Below are positions 7,874 to 16,871 of a stretch of 64,000 bases of DNA, piece by piece. Each line of letters starts with the position of its first letter. The first letter of the stretch is position 1. A program made the position numbers and the translations under genes. This DNA comes from JACKBK01 sp963707275 (lineage in GTDB: Bacteria > Chloroflexota > Anaerolineae > JAAEKA01): contig CAVPPH010000014.1 of NCBI GenBank assembly GCA_963707275.1, positions 1-64,000 on the forward strand, written 5' to 3'. The notes beneath the pieces are model-generated. The model did not search any database, was not told the DNA's origin, and saw only the letters and a program-made list of their open reading frames with translations.

Positions 7874-9325
7874 ATGAAAGATCAGCCAGGATTTGCCGCT
7901 AAGCTCAAGCGAGCCGTTGAGACCAACCAGTCGCTGCTCTGTGTCGGACTGGACCCTGACCCGTTCAAGTTCCCCGAACAGTTTCCCTCACCGGCCAGCG
8001 CGGTCGGTCTGGTCGACTGGGGACGACGGATCATCGACGCGACGGCTGACCTCGTTTGCTGCTACAAGCCCAACGCAGCGTTCTACGAACAGTTCGGCGC
8101 GCCCGGTTGGGAGGCGCTGCGCGAGACTATCGCGGCGGTCCCTGGTCACATCCCGGTGCTGCTGGACGCCAAACGCGGCGACATCGGCAGCACGGCCACA
8201 GCCTATGCGCGCGCCGCGTTCGAAACCCTCGGCGCGGACGCGGTCACCGTCAGCCCGTACCTGGGACGCGATGCGATCGCACCCTTCCTGGCCTATCCCG
8301 GCAAGGCAGTCTTCGTGCTCTGCTACACTTCCAATCCGTCGGCGGCTGCCATTCAGGAGTTCGGGCCGGCCGGCCAGCCGCTCTTTGAGCACGTTCTGCG
8401 CGAGGCTGCCACGTGGGGCGATCCTGACCAGGTTGGCTTCGTCGTCGGCGCGACCCAGCTCGATGCGCTGCGGCGGGCGCGCGGCCTGCTGGGCGACCGC
8501 GGTAACTGGATACTGGCGCCCGGCGTCGGCGCGCAGGGCGGCGATCTGGCAGCAGCGTTGAATGCCGGCCTGACCGCCGACGGTTCCGGCCTGATCGTCC
8601 CCGTTTCGCGCTCAGTGATCTACGCCGACGATGTTCACGCCGCCGCCCGCGACCTGCGCGACGCAATCAACGGGGTGCGGGAAGCGGAAAGCGGCACGAA
8701 TCCTACGTCGTCGTTTCCTTCCTTTCCCTCCGCTGCCGCCCTGATTCTCTCCCTTCACGACGCCGGCTGCGTGCAGTTCGGCGAGTTCACGCTGGCGTCG
8801 GGTCGGCAATCGCCGGTGTATCTTGACCTGCGACGTATCGCCGGCGATCCGGCGCTGTTGCGCCAGGTCGCGGCCGCCTATGCCGCGCTGCTGAAGCCGC
8901 TGCGGTTCGACCGGCTGGCGGCGGTGCCGTATGCCGCGCTGACCATCGGCACGGCGGTCGCGCTGACGACCGACCGGCCGCTGATCTACCCGCGCAAGGA
9001 AGCCAAGAGCCACGGCACCGGCCAGCTCGTCGAAGGGCCGTTTGCACCCGGTGAGCGGGTCGCCGTCATCGAGGATCTGGTGACCAGCGGCGGCAGTGTG
9101 CTGCGCGCGATCGAAACGCTGCGCGGCGCCGGCCTGCAAATCACTGACGTGGCGGTGTTGATCGACCGCGAGCAGGGTGGGCCGGAGAACCTGGTCGCGG
9201 CTGGCTGCCGGCTGCACGCGGCTTTGACGATGACGCAAGTGGTGGCGACGCTGACTGAGGCAGGCCGGCTGTCTGCCGAGCAGGCCGCCACCGTTATCAC
9301 CTATTTGACCCAATCCAAGGAGTGA
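7874..9325 (+). CDS. pyrFE: Bifunctional orotidine-5'-phosphate decarboxylase / orotate phosphoribosyltransferase
   Basis: Residues ~1-265 are type-2 OMP decarboxylase (CVGLDPDP; catalytic LLDAKRGDIGSTA; SPYLGRDAI; APGVGAQGGD). Residues ~290-480 are orotate phosphoribosyltransferase (FTLASGRQSPVYLDLR; PLIYPRKEAKSHGTG; PRPP-binding VAVIEDLVTSGGSVL). Together they perform the last two steps to UMP, as in eukaryotic UMPS but in the reverse domain order. The domains are joined by a low-complexity linker (GTNPTSSFPSFPSAAA) encoded by a pyrimidine-rich tract (about 8713-8735). The gene ends 4 bp before pyrB. Confidence 0.93.
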   Translation: MKDQPGFAAKLKRAVETNQSLLCVGLDPDPFKFPEQFPSPASAVGLVDWGRRIIDATADLVCCYKPNAAFYEQFGAPGWEALRETIAAVPGHIPVLLDAKRGDIGSTATAYARAAFETLGADAVTVSPYLGRDAIAPFLAYPGKAVFVLCYTSNPSAAAIQEFGPAGQPLFEHVLREAATWGDPDQVGFVVGATQLDALRRARGLLGDRGNWILAPGVGAQGGDLAAALNAGLTADGSGLIVPVSRSVIYADDVHAAARDLRDAINGVREAESGTNPTSSFPSFPSAAALILSLHDAGCVQFGEFTLASGRQSPVYLDLRRIAGDPALLRQVAAAYAALLKPLRFDRLAAVPYAALTIGTAVALTTDRPLIYPRKEAKSHGTGQLVEGPFAPGERVAVIEDLVTSGGSVLRAIETLRGAGLQITDVAVLIDREQGGPENLVAAGCRLHAALTMTQVVATLTEAGRLSAEQAATVITYLTQSKE

Positions 9326-9329
9326 GTGA

Positions 9330-10313
9330 ATGACCGCCAAACCCGTCACACCGTTGGTGGAGATGGATGGAGCCGAGGTGATCGCCGGCAACGGCTTCGC
9401 CGGCCAGGATATTCTGTCGGTGTCGCAGTTCAACCGCGAGAATATGACTTACATTTTTGAGAAGGCGCAGGCGATGCGCGCCATGGTCGAGCAAGACGGC
9501 ATGAGCGACCAACTGCGCGGCAACGTGTTGACCTGCCTCTTCTACGAGCCGAGCACGCGCACCAGCGCCTCGTTTATCGCAGCCATGGAGCGGCTGGGCG
9601 GCAGCGTGATCCCGATCACCCAGGGCGTGCAGTTCAGCTCTGTGAGCAAGGGTGAAACGCTTGCCGACACCGTGCGCACGCTGGAGCAGTACTGTGACGC
9701 CATCGTCCTGCGCCACCCTGACATCGGCGCGGCCAAGGTGGCTGCCGACTACGCCAGCGTGCCGGTCATCAACGCGGGCGACGGCGCGGGCGAGCATCCG
9801 ACCCAGGCGCTGCTCGACCTCTACACCATTCGCCAGGAGCTGGGCCGCATCGACGGCCTGAAGATCGCGATGGTGGGTGACCTGCGCTACGGTCGCACAG
9901 TGCACTCGCTGACCAAGCTGCTGACGCAGTACGATGTTACGCTGCGTTTTGTGTCGCCGGAGATCCTGCGTTTGCCGCTGGTAGTCATGAACGAGGTGAT
10001 CGACGCGGGCATCCCTGTGCGCGAGACGCACGACGTGGCCGACGTGATCGAAAACGCCGATGTGCTCTACGTGACCCGCGTGCAGAAGGAGCGTTTCGTG
10101 GACATGGCGCAGTACGAGGCCGTCAAGGATCAGCACGAGATCACGCCGGAGCTGATGACGCACGCCAAGGAGCGGATGATCGTCATGCACCCGCTGCCGC
10201 GCGTCGGCGAGATCCACTACGCGGTGGACCAGGACCCGCGCGCTGCCTACTTCCGCCAGGTGCGCAACGGCATGTTCATCCGCATGGCGCTGCTGGCGGC
10301 GGTGCTGGGATGA
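9330..10313 (+). CDS. pyrB: Aspartate carbamoyltransferase catalytic chain
   Basis: Condenses carbamoyl phosphate and aspartate, the committed pyrimidine step. The 327-aa enzyme carries the carbamoyl-phosphate motif FYEPSTRTSASF, VLRHPDIGAAK, GEHPTQALLDLYTI, GDLRYGRTVHSL and HPLPRVGEI. It starts 4 bp after pyrFE. No regulatory chain pyrI is present nearby. Length and motifs are normal and no disruption is seen. Confidence 0.95.
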   Translation: MTAKPVTPLVEMDGAEVIAGNGFAGQDILSVSQFNRENMTYIFEKAQAMRAMVEQDGMSDQLRGNVLTCLFYEPSTRTSASFIAAMERLGGSVIPITQGVQFSSVSKGETLADTVRTLEQYCDAIVLRHPDIGAAKVAADYASVPVINAGDGAGEHPTQALLDLYTIRQELGRIDGLKIAMVGDLRYGRTVHSLTKLLTQYDVTLRFVSPEILRLPLVVMNEVIDAGIPVRETHDVADVIENADVLYVTRVQKERFVDMAQYEAVKDQHEITPELMTHAKERMIVMHPLPRVGEIHYAVDQDPRAAYFRQVRNGMFIRMALLAAVLG

Positions 10314-10370
10314 AGGGGGAGGGAAATGAGGCAAGAAGGGAAATGAAGGAAACGAAGGGACAGACTGTCT
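10314..10370 (+). repeat. Polypurine tract between pyrB and pyrD
   Basis: About 55 bases almost entirely purine (GGGGGAGGGAAATGAGG..., GGGAAATGAAGGAAACG). A similar tract lies at 28690-28770 on the other strand and within the gene at 25640-28648. Confidence 0.6.
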
Positions 10371-10404
10371 CTGGCCCTCTGACCTTTTACCCCCGCCTCT
10401 CACC

Positions 10405-10430
10405 GCTTGGGCCGGTCTCCGACCGAGTCC
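10405..10430 (+). repeat. Dispersed GGCCGGTC...GACCGAG repeat, copy 3
   Basis: GCTTGGGCCGGTCTCC followed by GACCGAGTCC, in the pyrB-pyrD intergenic region. Confidence 0.6.
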
Positions 10431-10520
10431 CGCTGTTTTCATCCAGGGACGGGGTGCTGGCGGACCAGCGCGGCGCCTGACTTCTGTCCTCCGACCTTCT
10501 ACGCAGCCTTGAGTATTCTT

Positions 10521-11502
10521 ATGCAAAACGAACGACTGACCTGTGACTTTCTCGGCTTCCGCCTGCACTCGCCGCTGGTGCTGGCTTCGGGCATCATCGG
10601 CACCAGTGCGACGCTGATGGCGCGCGCCGCGCACGCCGGCGCGGGCATGGTGACGGCAAAAAGCTGCGGTCCAGAGCCGCGCGCCGGTCATCCGAACCCG
10701 GTCGCGCTGGACTGGGGCGGCGGGCTGATCAATGCGATCGGTCTGACCAACCCCGGCGCGGCGCACGAGGCGTTGCTGCTGGCCGAAACGAAGCGCGTGC
10801 TTCAGCCGCTGGGCGTGCCGCTGATCGCCAGCATCTTCGCCGGCACGGTCGAGGAGTTCGGTCAGGTGGCCGCCATCGTCGCCCAGCGCGCAGCCCGACC
10901 TGATCGAGGTCAACATCTCCTGTCCCAACGTGGGCGACGAGTTCGGGACGCCCTTCGCCGGCCTGCCGGAGAGCGCTGCTGCGGTCACGGAGTCGGTCCG
11001 GCGAGCGCTATCCGGGCTGGCACGGTCGGGAGACCGGCCAGAGCAAATATCGATCAGCGTCAAGCTGGCGCCCAACGTGCCGGACATCGCACGCATCGCG
11101 GCCGCGGTGGTTGAGGCCGGCGCCGACGCGATCACCGCGGTCAACACGGTGCCTGGCATGGTAATCGACGCCGAGTCTGGGCTTCCTGTGCTTTCAAACA
11201 GCGTGGGCGGTGTGTCTGGTCCCGCGCTGAAGCCGATCGCGCTACGCTGCGTCTACGAGATTTCACGCGCGGTGCGCGTCCCCATCATCGGCACGGGCGG
11301 CGTGACCAGCGGCCGCGACGCCGCCGAGATGTTGATGGCCGGCGCTACGGTGGTCGGCGTCGGGTCGGCGGTCTGGTATCGCGGCGTTGATGCGTTCACG
11401 GGTATCAACGCTGAGCTGGCGTCGTTCATGCAGCAGCACGGGTACGACTCCGTGGCCGCACTGCGCGGTCTGAGTCAGCGACCAGCGGGGAGTAGGCGAT
11501 GA
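10521..11502 (+). CDS. pyrD: Dihydroorotate dehydrogenase, class 1B type (one frameshift)
   Basis: Oxidises dihydroorotate to orotate with FMN; the adjacent PyrK indicates the NAD-linked heterotetrameric class 1B. MQNERLTCDFLGFRLHSPLV is the usual start. Landmarks: VLASGIIGTS; AKSCGPEPRAGHPNP; NAIGLTNPG; NISCPNVGDEFG with the catalytic Cys region; SVKLAPNV; AVNTVPGM; SNSVGGVSGPALKPIALR; and GTGGVTSGRDAAEMLMAGAT. The frame breaks at about 10890, where one extra G sits before CAG; skipping it restores QPDLIEVNISCPN. The stop overlaps pyrK by ATGA. One copy of the dispersed repeat lies in the coding sequence (11018-11046). Confidence 0.88.
11018..11046 (-). repeat. Dispersed GGCCGGTC repeat inside pyrD coding sequence, copy 4
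   Basis: Reverse strand reads GCTCTGGCCGGTCTCCCGAC then CGTGCCA. In frame it encodes ARSGDRPEQ, a surface-like insertion before QISISVKLAPN. Confidence 0.55.
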
Positions 11503-12311
11503 AGCCAGTGTATGAAGCGTGGCGCAAGCCGCCGGACAGCGTGTCTGTGACAAGTGGCCTGCCGCAGGCGATGCCAATCAAGGCGATTCGTGAGGAGAAT
11601 GCACGCACCCGGACCTATGTGCTGGACGGCGCGCTCCTTGCTGCGCCGGGCCAGTTTGTCATGGCGTGGCTACCGGGTAGCGACGAACGGCCCTTCAGCC
11701 TGGCAGGCGACGACCCGGTCACGCTGACTATCGCCGCGGTTGGCCCGTTCAGTCACGAAATCGGGCAATTGCGCGTAGGCGACCGGCTGTGGCTGCGTGG
11801 GCCGCTGGGGCGTGGCTACGTCCTGCCGGCGCAGCCGGGCCATGCGCTGCTGATCGGCGGCGGCTACGGCGTCGCGCCGCTCAAGTTTCTGGCGCAGCGG
11901 CTCCTGGCCGATGGACATGCGGTCTCGATGATCATTGGCGCACGGACGGCGGAGGATCTGTTGCTGGTGGAAGCGGTCAAGCGGATGGGTGTCAAGCTGT
12001 GGACAACCACCGAGGACGGGTCGGCCGGCATGGCAGGACTGGCCACCGACGCAATTCCATCCGTCGTCGCGCTGGCAGGCAGCGTTGACACGGTCGTCTA
12101 CGCGTGCGGCCCGACGGGAATGCTGCGGGCCGTCGCCGTGGTTTGCACTGCCCGAGGGCTGCCGTTCCAGCTTTCCTGGGAGGCACACATGCGCTGTGGC
12201 ATCGGTCTGTGCGGCAGTTGTGAGGTGGGCGCGGGCTGGCTCACCTGTCTCGACGGGCCGGTCTTCGACTTCGATCCATTGGAAAGGACATCATGGGACA
12301 GAATCCGATAA
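11499..12311 (+). CDS. pyrK: Dihydroorotate dehydrogenase electron-transfer subunit
   Basis: Passes electrons from PyrD FMN through FAD and a [2Fe-2S] cluster to NAD. The 270-aa protein has the FAD motif ERPFSLAG, an NAD-binding stretch HALLIGGGYGVAPLKFLA, YACGPTGML and the C-terminal cluster ligands in MRCGIGLCGSCEVG...WLTCLDGPVF (CX4CX2C...C). The start overlaps the pyrD stop by 4 bp; its end overlaps the next gene by 19 bp. It belongs to the same operon. Confidence 0.92.
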   Translation: MKPVYEAWRKPPDSVSVTSGLPQAMPIKAIREENARTRTYVLDGALLAAPGQFVMAWLPGSDERPFSLAGDDPVTLTIAAVGPFSHEIGQLRVGDRLWLRGPLGRGYVLPAQPGHALLIGGGYGVAPLKFLAQRLLADGHAVSMIIGARTAEDLLLVEAVKRMGVKLWTTTEDGSAGMAGLATDAIPSVVALAGSVDTVVYACGPTGMLRAVAVVCTARGLPFQLSWEAHMRCGIGLCGSCEVGAGWLTCLDGPVFDFDPLERTSWDRIR

Positions 12312-12661
12312 ACCTTGCATTTCGCTTCCTGCTGGAGATCGGCGCGTTGCTGGCCCTGGGCTTCTGGGGTTGGACGCAACACACGGGACTGCTGCGCGTG
12401 CTGCTGGCGGTTGGATTACCGCTGCTGGCGGCTGCGCTCTGGGGAACGTTTCGTGTGCCGGGTGACGCGTCAGCCTCGGGGCGCGCACCGGTGGCCGTGC
12501 CCGGCTGGCTGCGCCTGCTGCTGGAACTGGCGCTGTTTGCCGCGGCTGTCTGGGCGCTGAACGCGTCCGGGGCTTCCACTGCCGCGCTCATTTTCGGACT
12601 GGCAGTGGTTATTCACTACGCGATTTCCTACGACCGCGTGCTATGGCTGCTGCGCGGCTAG
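12293..12661 (+). CDS. Small membrane protein, DUF2568/YrdB-like
   Basis: A 122-aa protein with four hydrophobic segments (FRFLLEIGALLALGFWGW; VLLAVGLPLLAAALWGTF; LRLLLELALFAAAVWAL; AALIFGLAVVIHYAISYD). The motif LLEIGALLALGFWGW and RVPGDA loop match the YrdB/DUF2568 family. Function unknown. Its start overlaps the pyrK end, so it is probably cotranscribed. It converges with the hydrolase gene and overlaps it by 21 bp at the 3' end. Confidence 0.75.
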   Translation: MGQNPINLAFRFLLEIGALLALGFWGWTQHTGLLRVLLAVGLPLLAAALWGTFRVPGDASASGRAPVAVPGWLRLLLELALFAAAVWALNASGASTAALIFGLAVVIHYAISYDRVLWLLRG

Positions 12662-14032
12662 CGGCCAGCCCCACTGAGCCGCAAAGGTCTGCACGTCCAC
12701 AATCGTAATGACCTGATCTCCATCCACATCATAGCGGGGATCGTAGGCAGGTTGGCCGGGGACGGTTTGCCATGCCAGCGCGACGGTCTGAATGTCCAGG
12801 GTATCAACCTGTCCATCGCAGGCAGCCGGCGCGACGTCGAAGTCGTAGCAGGGAACATCGAGGATCGGGAGCGCCAGCGGCTGGTGTGGATTGCCGGCGG
12901 TGTCGCGGCTCAGCAGTGCGTATTCATACTGGCCTGCCGGCAGCCCTGCGTCGCGATAGCTGCCGATTACGCCGATAGAAGCCACCAGAACCGGTGTCGG
13001 ATCGGGCAGAAGACGGCGATACACCTCGTAACCCGCGACCGGCGTGACCGGGTACGGCAGCCAGGTTAGCGCGATTGCGCCGCCGTCTGGCTCGTTCTGG
13101 GCGCTGGCATCGCGCGGCCGGGTGTTGAGGGCAGTCGTGTTGGTCAGTCGGCCAGCCGCCAGGTCATCGACCAGCCCTGCACCGATGATGTAATAGTAGT
13201 AATCGGTGTCACCCTTCAGGTAATAGTTCAGCCAAGAGACAGTGTAGCGCCGCCAGATCTGCCGGCGTGCCTCGCTGGCACCGCCACAAACCAGCGTACA
13301 CAGGACGTTGGTGGGATCTTCGAAGTCGCAGTGTGTGCCGTCTGCGACGATGTACTGGGCCTTGTGGCTGGCCTGAACCAGTGGGTAGAACTGGTTGTAG
13401 CTGGCGTTGGCATTGCAACTGCTGCCAGGCGCACCGGTCCAACCGGAGGGATTTGTCACCGCCGCACCGAGAGCGGCGAGGTCTGCGCCGGTTGCCGGCA
13501 CCGGATCCAGCGGCATGGTAGCCTTGATACGGCTATCCTGGCTGGCCGCTACCCAGGTCGCCATGCCGCCGGCGGAGTGCCCTAACACGCCGAAGCGGTC
13601 GGTGTCGATCTGGTTGAAGAAGGGCGAAAGCGGGTCGGTGTTCTGCGCTTCCATCCAGTCCAGGGCGGCGCTGATCTGGGCCGCCCAAGCGTTGAAATCA
13701 GGCGCAAGGGGATTGGGGAAGTTCACCGTGATGACGATGTAGCCGTGGGAGGCCAGGAACACACCGTTGTTGACATGTTGGGCACGCGAGCGAGCAAATC
13801 CGTGGCCCAGCACAAGGCCGGGAAACGGCCCGCCCTCGGCGACTGTGCCGTTTGCAGCCGGGTAGAAGACGGTCGCGCCCAGCGTTTGCAGCGTGAAATC
13901 TTCTTGGGCGACGGCGAAGGGTCCGGGCAACCCCGGGTCTGGCGGTACGGCTTGTGCAGCGTAGCCGGTTGCCGGTCCCGCGATTGCCAGCAGCGTGGCA
14001 ACGATCAGAAAAGCCGAGATAAATCTCTTCAT
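12641..14032 (-). CDS. Secreted alpha/beta hydrolase with dockerin-like C-terminus
   Basis: 463 aa with a signal peptide (MKRFISAFLIVATLLAIAG). The catalytic region resembles dienelactone hydrolase/chlorophyllase-type enzymes: ATVFYPAANGTVAEGGPFPG, VLGHGFARSRAQH, nucleophile elbow VLGHSAGGMATW and a late GTHCDFEDP. A fibronectin-like segment (~residues 315-385) follows. The tail has two dockerin-like Ca-binding repeats (CDGQVDTLDIQTVALAW and YDVDGDQVITIVDVQTFAAQW). Substrate unknown; the dockerin-like tail suggests attachment to a cell-surface partner. Convergent with the pyr operon. Confidence 0.8.
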   Translation of the reverse strand: MKRFISAFLIVATLLAIAGPATGYAAQAVPPDPGLPGPFAVAQEDFTLQTLGATVFYPAANGTVAEGGPFPGLVLGHGFARSRAQHVNNGVFLASHGYIVITVNFPNPLAPDFNAWAAQISAALDWMEAQNTDPLSPFFNQIDTDRFGVLGHSAGGMATWVAASQDSRIKATMPLDPVPATGADLAALGAAVTNPSGWTGAPGSSCNANASYNQFYPLVQASHKAQYIVADGTHCDFEDPTNVLCTLVCGGASEARRQIWRRYTVSWLNYYLKGDTDYYYYIIGAGLVDDLAAGRLTNTTALNTRPRDASAQNEPDGGAIALTWLPYPVTPVAGYEVYRRLLPDPTPVLVASIGVIGSYRDAGLPAGQYEYALLSRDTAGNPHQPLALPILDVPCYDFDVAPAACDGQVDTLDIQTVALAWQTVPGQPAYDPRYDVDGDQVITIVDVQTFAAQWGWPLAAQQP

Positions 14033-14144
14033 AAGTAATTCCGTTCTCTCATGTAATGGATGGCGGGGGCCGCAAGCGCCTTTGCCCGTACAGCGTAAGC
14101 TGAGATCACGTCGAAATCTGGAACAGGGATACCGAAAAGGGGAT

Positions 14145-14173
14145 TTGACTCGCTATACACCGTGTGCTATAAT
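14145..14173 (+). promoter_or_regulatory. Strong sigma70-type promoter of the phasin gene
   Basis: TTGACT (14145-14150), 17 bp, TATAAT (14168-14173), about 85 bp before the start codon. Confidence 0.65.
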
Positions 14174-14260
14174 TCGCAATGACGCAATGCGTCATACAAA
14201 ACAAAACACCGGGCCGCGGCTGGAACTGTAGCCTGGTATGCACGATGGAGACATAAACAA

Positions 14261-14743
14261 ATGACAACCAATGCTTTGGAGATGGAAATGAACGAAGCAG
14301 TGAACGGCGCCAACGGCACGAATGGCGTCGCAACGATGGATGATAAGATCGACGAGATGGCCGCAGAGGCCAAGGAAAGCAGTGTGTCGATGGTCGCCAT
14401 GGTGCGCAAGGTGCTCCAGGCAGGCGTCGGCGCGTTTGCGCTGTCGGTGGAAGAGGTCGAGGAGTTCGTGACCCGGCTGGTCGAGCGCGGCGAAATCGCT
14501 GAGCAGGACGGCCGCAAGCTCATCAGCGACGTTCTTTCCCGCCGGCGCAACGAAGCCGAGGATGCTACCGAAAAGGTGCAGGAACACACGGGCCGGCAGT
14601 GGTCGCGCGCCGAGGCGATGCTGGACCAGCAGATCGACAACATCCTGGCCCGGCTCAACGTGCCCAGCAAGACCGACATCGAGCAGTTGAGCGCCAAGGT
14701 CAGCGAGCTGGCCGAGAAGGTGGACGCGCTGCGCCAGAACTAG
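14261..14743 (+). CDS. Phasin / PHA granule-associated protein
   Basis: 160-aa acidic helical protein similar to the PhaF/PhaI granule-associated family: MVAMVRKVLQAGVGAFALSV, VEEFVTRLVERGEIAEQDGR and the C-terminal coiled-coil NVPSKTDIEQLSAKVSELAE. It likely coats polyhydroxyalkanoate granules. The second half closely resembles the C-terminal half of the PhaR-like protein encoded next (LVKRGELAEDEARKL, NIPSRADVVRLQSQLQTL), so the pair share a domain. It has its own promoter and terminator. Confidence 0.8.
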   Translation: MTTNALEMEMNEAVNGANGTNGVATMDDKIDEMAAEAKESSVSMVAMVRKVLQAGVGAFALSVEEVEEFVTRLVERGEIAEQDGRKLISDVLSRRRNEAEDATEKVQEHTGRQWSRAEAMLDQQIDNILARLNVPSKTDIEQLSAKVSELAEKVDALRQN

Positions 14744-14799
14744 CGCACTGTTTTCGGTGCTGGCTTTCGCACCCCCTTCGCTTAACCTCATGACAGCAG

Positions 14800-14845
14800 G
14801 CGCCGGCAGCGCGGGTAACACCCGCTGTCGGCGCTTCTTGCTTTG
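14800..14845 (+). terminator. Terminator between phasin and phaR genes
   Basis: GC-rich imperfect stem GCGCCGGCAGCGCGGG / CCCGCTGTCGGCGC (14800-14834) followed by a T-rich stretch. Confidence 0.65.
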
Positions 14846-14871
14846 TCCCCAAGGCGTATCAGTCGATCTTA

Positions 14872-14901
14872 TTGGACACTTTTGACACAGCGCGCTATAA
14901 T
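14872..14901 (+). promoter_or_regulatory. Candidate promoter of phaR
   Basis: TTGGAC (14872-14877), 18 bp, TATAAT (14896-14901), with an AGGAG ribosome site before the ATG at 14925. A TTGACA at 14882 is too close to serve the same -10. Confidence 0.5.
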
Positions 14902-14924
14902 CCTGCCGCAGGAGCAACCCCACC

Positions 14925-15542
14925 ATGGCCACGATCCTAATCAAGCGTTACCCCAATCGCAAACTCTACGACACGGAAGCCAAGCGCTATATCACGCTGG
15001 AGAGCATCTCGGAGCTGATCCGCGACGGCAACGATGTCGAGGTGCGCGACCACGAGACCGGCGAAGATCTGACCGGCATCACGCTTTCGCAGATCATCTT
15101 CGAGAGCGAGAAGAAGAACAGCGGCTATCTGCCCAGCGCCCTGTTGGCCAACCTGATCCGGGCGGGCGGTGACACCTTCGACTACATGCGCCGTTCCGTC
15201 AATGCCTCGATAGGCGCGGTGCGAACGCTGGAGTCCGAGATCGACAGCCGCATCGAGGGACTCGTCAAGCGTGGCGAACTGGCAGAGGATGAGGCGCGCA
15301 AGCTGCGCGACGAGCTCAGCCGCGACCGGCTGGCAGGTGTTGTAGATTACAACGCCATTGATACACGTATCGAGGCGGGCCTGCACCGTTTGAACATCCC
15401 CTCTCGTGCCGATGTTGTCCGCTTGCAGTCGCAGCTTCAGACTCTCACCGCGGCGCTGGATGGCCTGCTGGAGCAGGAAGAAGCGGGTGAGTCCGCGAAA
15501 CCGGATGAATTGGCGGCTGGGGATGAGGAAGTATCAGTATAA
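14925..15542 (+). CDS. phaR: Polyhydroxyalkanoate synthesis regulator PhaR-like
   Basis: 205 aa. The first ~65 residues are the PHA accumulation regulator DNA-binding domain (LIKRYPNRKLYDTEAKRYIT, LESISELIRDGNDVEVRDHE, SQIIFESE). The rest resembles phasin (MRRSVNASIGAVRTLESEID; LVKRGELAEDEARKLRDEL; LNIPSRADVVRLQSQLQTL). In known systems PhaR binds both DNA and granules and represses phasin genes until polymer accumulates. The shared C-terminal domain with the upstream phasin fits this. No PHA synthase gene is in the window. Confidence 0.85.
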   Translation: MATILIKRYPNRKLYDTEAKRYITLESISELIRDGNDVEVRDHETGEDLTGITLSQIIFESEKKNSGYLPSALLANLIRAGGDTFDYMRRSVNASIGAVRTLESEIDSRIEGLVKRGELAEDEARKLRDELSRDRLAGVVDYNAIDTRIEAGLHRLNIPSRADVVRLQSQLQTLTAALDGLLEQEEAGESAKPDELAAGDEEVSV

Positions 15543-15594
15543 GCGGCCAGGCTGAAGTGACGGCTGGCATCAGGAAGATCCGAAAAGACCAATA

Positions 15595-16824
15595 ATGACT
15601 AACTCCAACGAAATGCTACCTGAGTTTGTAATACCAACAGATGGTCGCACAGCGTTGGTTCTGGCTGGCGGTGGCGTCAGCGGGGCGGTCTACGAGATCG
15701 GCGCGTTGCGCGCTATTGACGATCTGCTGGTCAATCGAACCGTCAACGACTTCGACATCTACGTTGGGACGAGCGCAGGGGCGCTCGTCGCTGCATTCCT
15801 GGCCAACGGGGTTTCCTCCACCGATCTGATGCGCGTGGTCAGCGACGCCCATCCCCTGGCCAAGTTCCCCGAAGCGAAGCATCTGTTCAACTTCAACACC
15901 CGCGAGACATTGCGGCGTGGCATGGGCTTGCCGCGGCGGCTGGTGACGACAGGCGCGAGCGCGATGATGCGGCGTGGTCGTGTATCAGTGCTGGACATGC
16001 TGTTCGGCGGCCTGGGCGACGCACTCCCCTCTGGCATCTACGACATGGCGCCGTACGGAGACTGGATCGCGGAGACACTGCACGCCATCGGCTGTAGCAA
16101 TCGCTTTGATCAGCTTGAAAAGGAACTGTTCATCATTGCCACCCAGTTGGGCAACGGACAACGCTCGGTCTTCTCGGAAGAGACGCCGGAGGTCCCGGTG
16201 TCAGACGCCGTCGTTGCATCCTCCGCGGTTCCGGTCATCTATAAGCCGGTGAAAATCGGTGGGCGGGAATACATCGACGGCGGTACACGCGGCAACGCCA
16301 GCCTCGATCTCGCCATCGAACACGGCGCGAAGCTGGTGGTGTGCATCAACTCGCTGGTGCCCATCGACACCCGCGAGAATGGACAGACCGGTGAACTGAT
16401 CAGCGAGCGGGGACTGGAGGCAGTCAGCGCCCAGGCGACGCGCGTGCTGCTGCATTCCGGGTTGAAATACCAGATCAAGCAGCTTCAGCGACGCCATCCC
16501 GACGTCGATATCATCCTGATCGAGCCGCGGGCCGACGACGCCATGATGTTCTTCGCCAACATCATGAACCTCAAGGACCGCGTGCACATCGCCGAGCACG
16601 GCTTCCGCTCGGTCACCGTTGACCTGGCCGACAAGTACGAGCACTTCAAGGCAACACTCTCGCGCTATGGAATCCACATCTCGCGCAATCGGATTCTGGC
16701 GGATCTGGAAGCGATCCGCGATGCGCAACATGACACCGAGGTGGTCCAACGCGTTTTGGCGCGCAGCGCCGTGCCAGCCCGCGAGCCTCGCCGTTCCTCC
16801 CGTCGCATCTGGGCGCGCAGCTAG
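15595..16824 (+). CDS. Patatin-like phospholipase/acyl hydrolase
   Basis: 409 aa. Oxyanion motif LVLAGGGVSGAVYEIGAL (~residues 19-36), nucleophile motif VGTSAG (~59-64) and catalytic Asp in YIDGGTRGN. The C-terminal region (LIEPRADDAMMFFANIMNLK) is typical of bacterial patatins. Bacterial patatins act as lipases, and some act on polyhydroxyalkanoates. The position 52 bp after phaR makes a role at PHA granules possible, but that is context only. Confidence 0.85.
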   Translation: MTNSNEMLPEFVIPTDGRTALVLAGGGVSGAVYEIGALRAIDDLLVNRTVNDFDIYVGTSAGALVAAFLANGVSSTDLMRVVSDAHPLAKFPEAKHLFNFNTRETLRRGMGLPRRLVTTGASAMMRRGRVSVLDMLFGGLGDALPSGIYDMAPYGDWIAETLHAIGCSNRFDQLEKELFIIATQLGNGQRSVFSEETPEVPVSDAVVASSAVPVIYKPVKIGGREYIDGGTRGNASLDLAIEHGAKLVVCINSLVPIDTRENGQTGELISERGLEAVSAQATRVLLHSGLKYQIKQLQRRHPDVDIILIEPRADDAMMFFANIMNLKDRVHIAEHGFRSVTVDLADKYEHFKATLSRYGIHISRNRILADLEAIRDAQHDTEVVQRVLARSAVPAREPRRSSRRIWARS

Positions 16825-16871
16825 CGCGCTTCTCCCCGGTATCCTACCTGTAGTCTGTGGTTATTCGTGCT

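Noticed and set aside
9297..11159. Long 620-codon open frame on the minus strand
   Set aside because: It is antisense to pyrB and pyrD, which have full family motifs; His/Arg/Gln-rich composition is typical of a GC-rich shadow frame.
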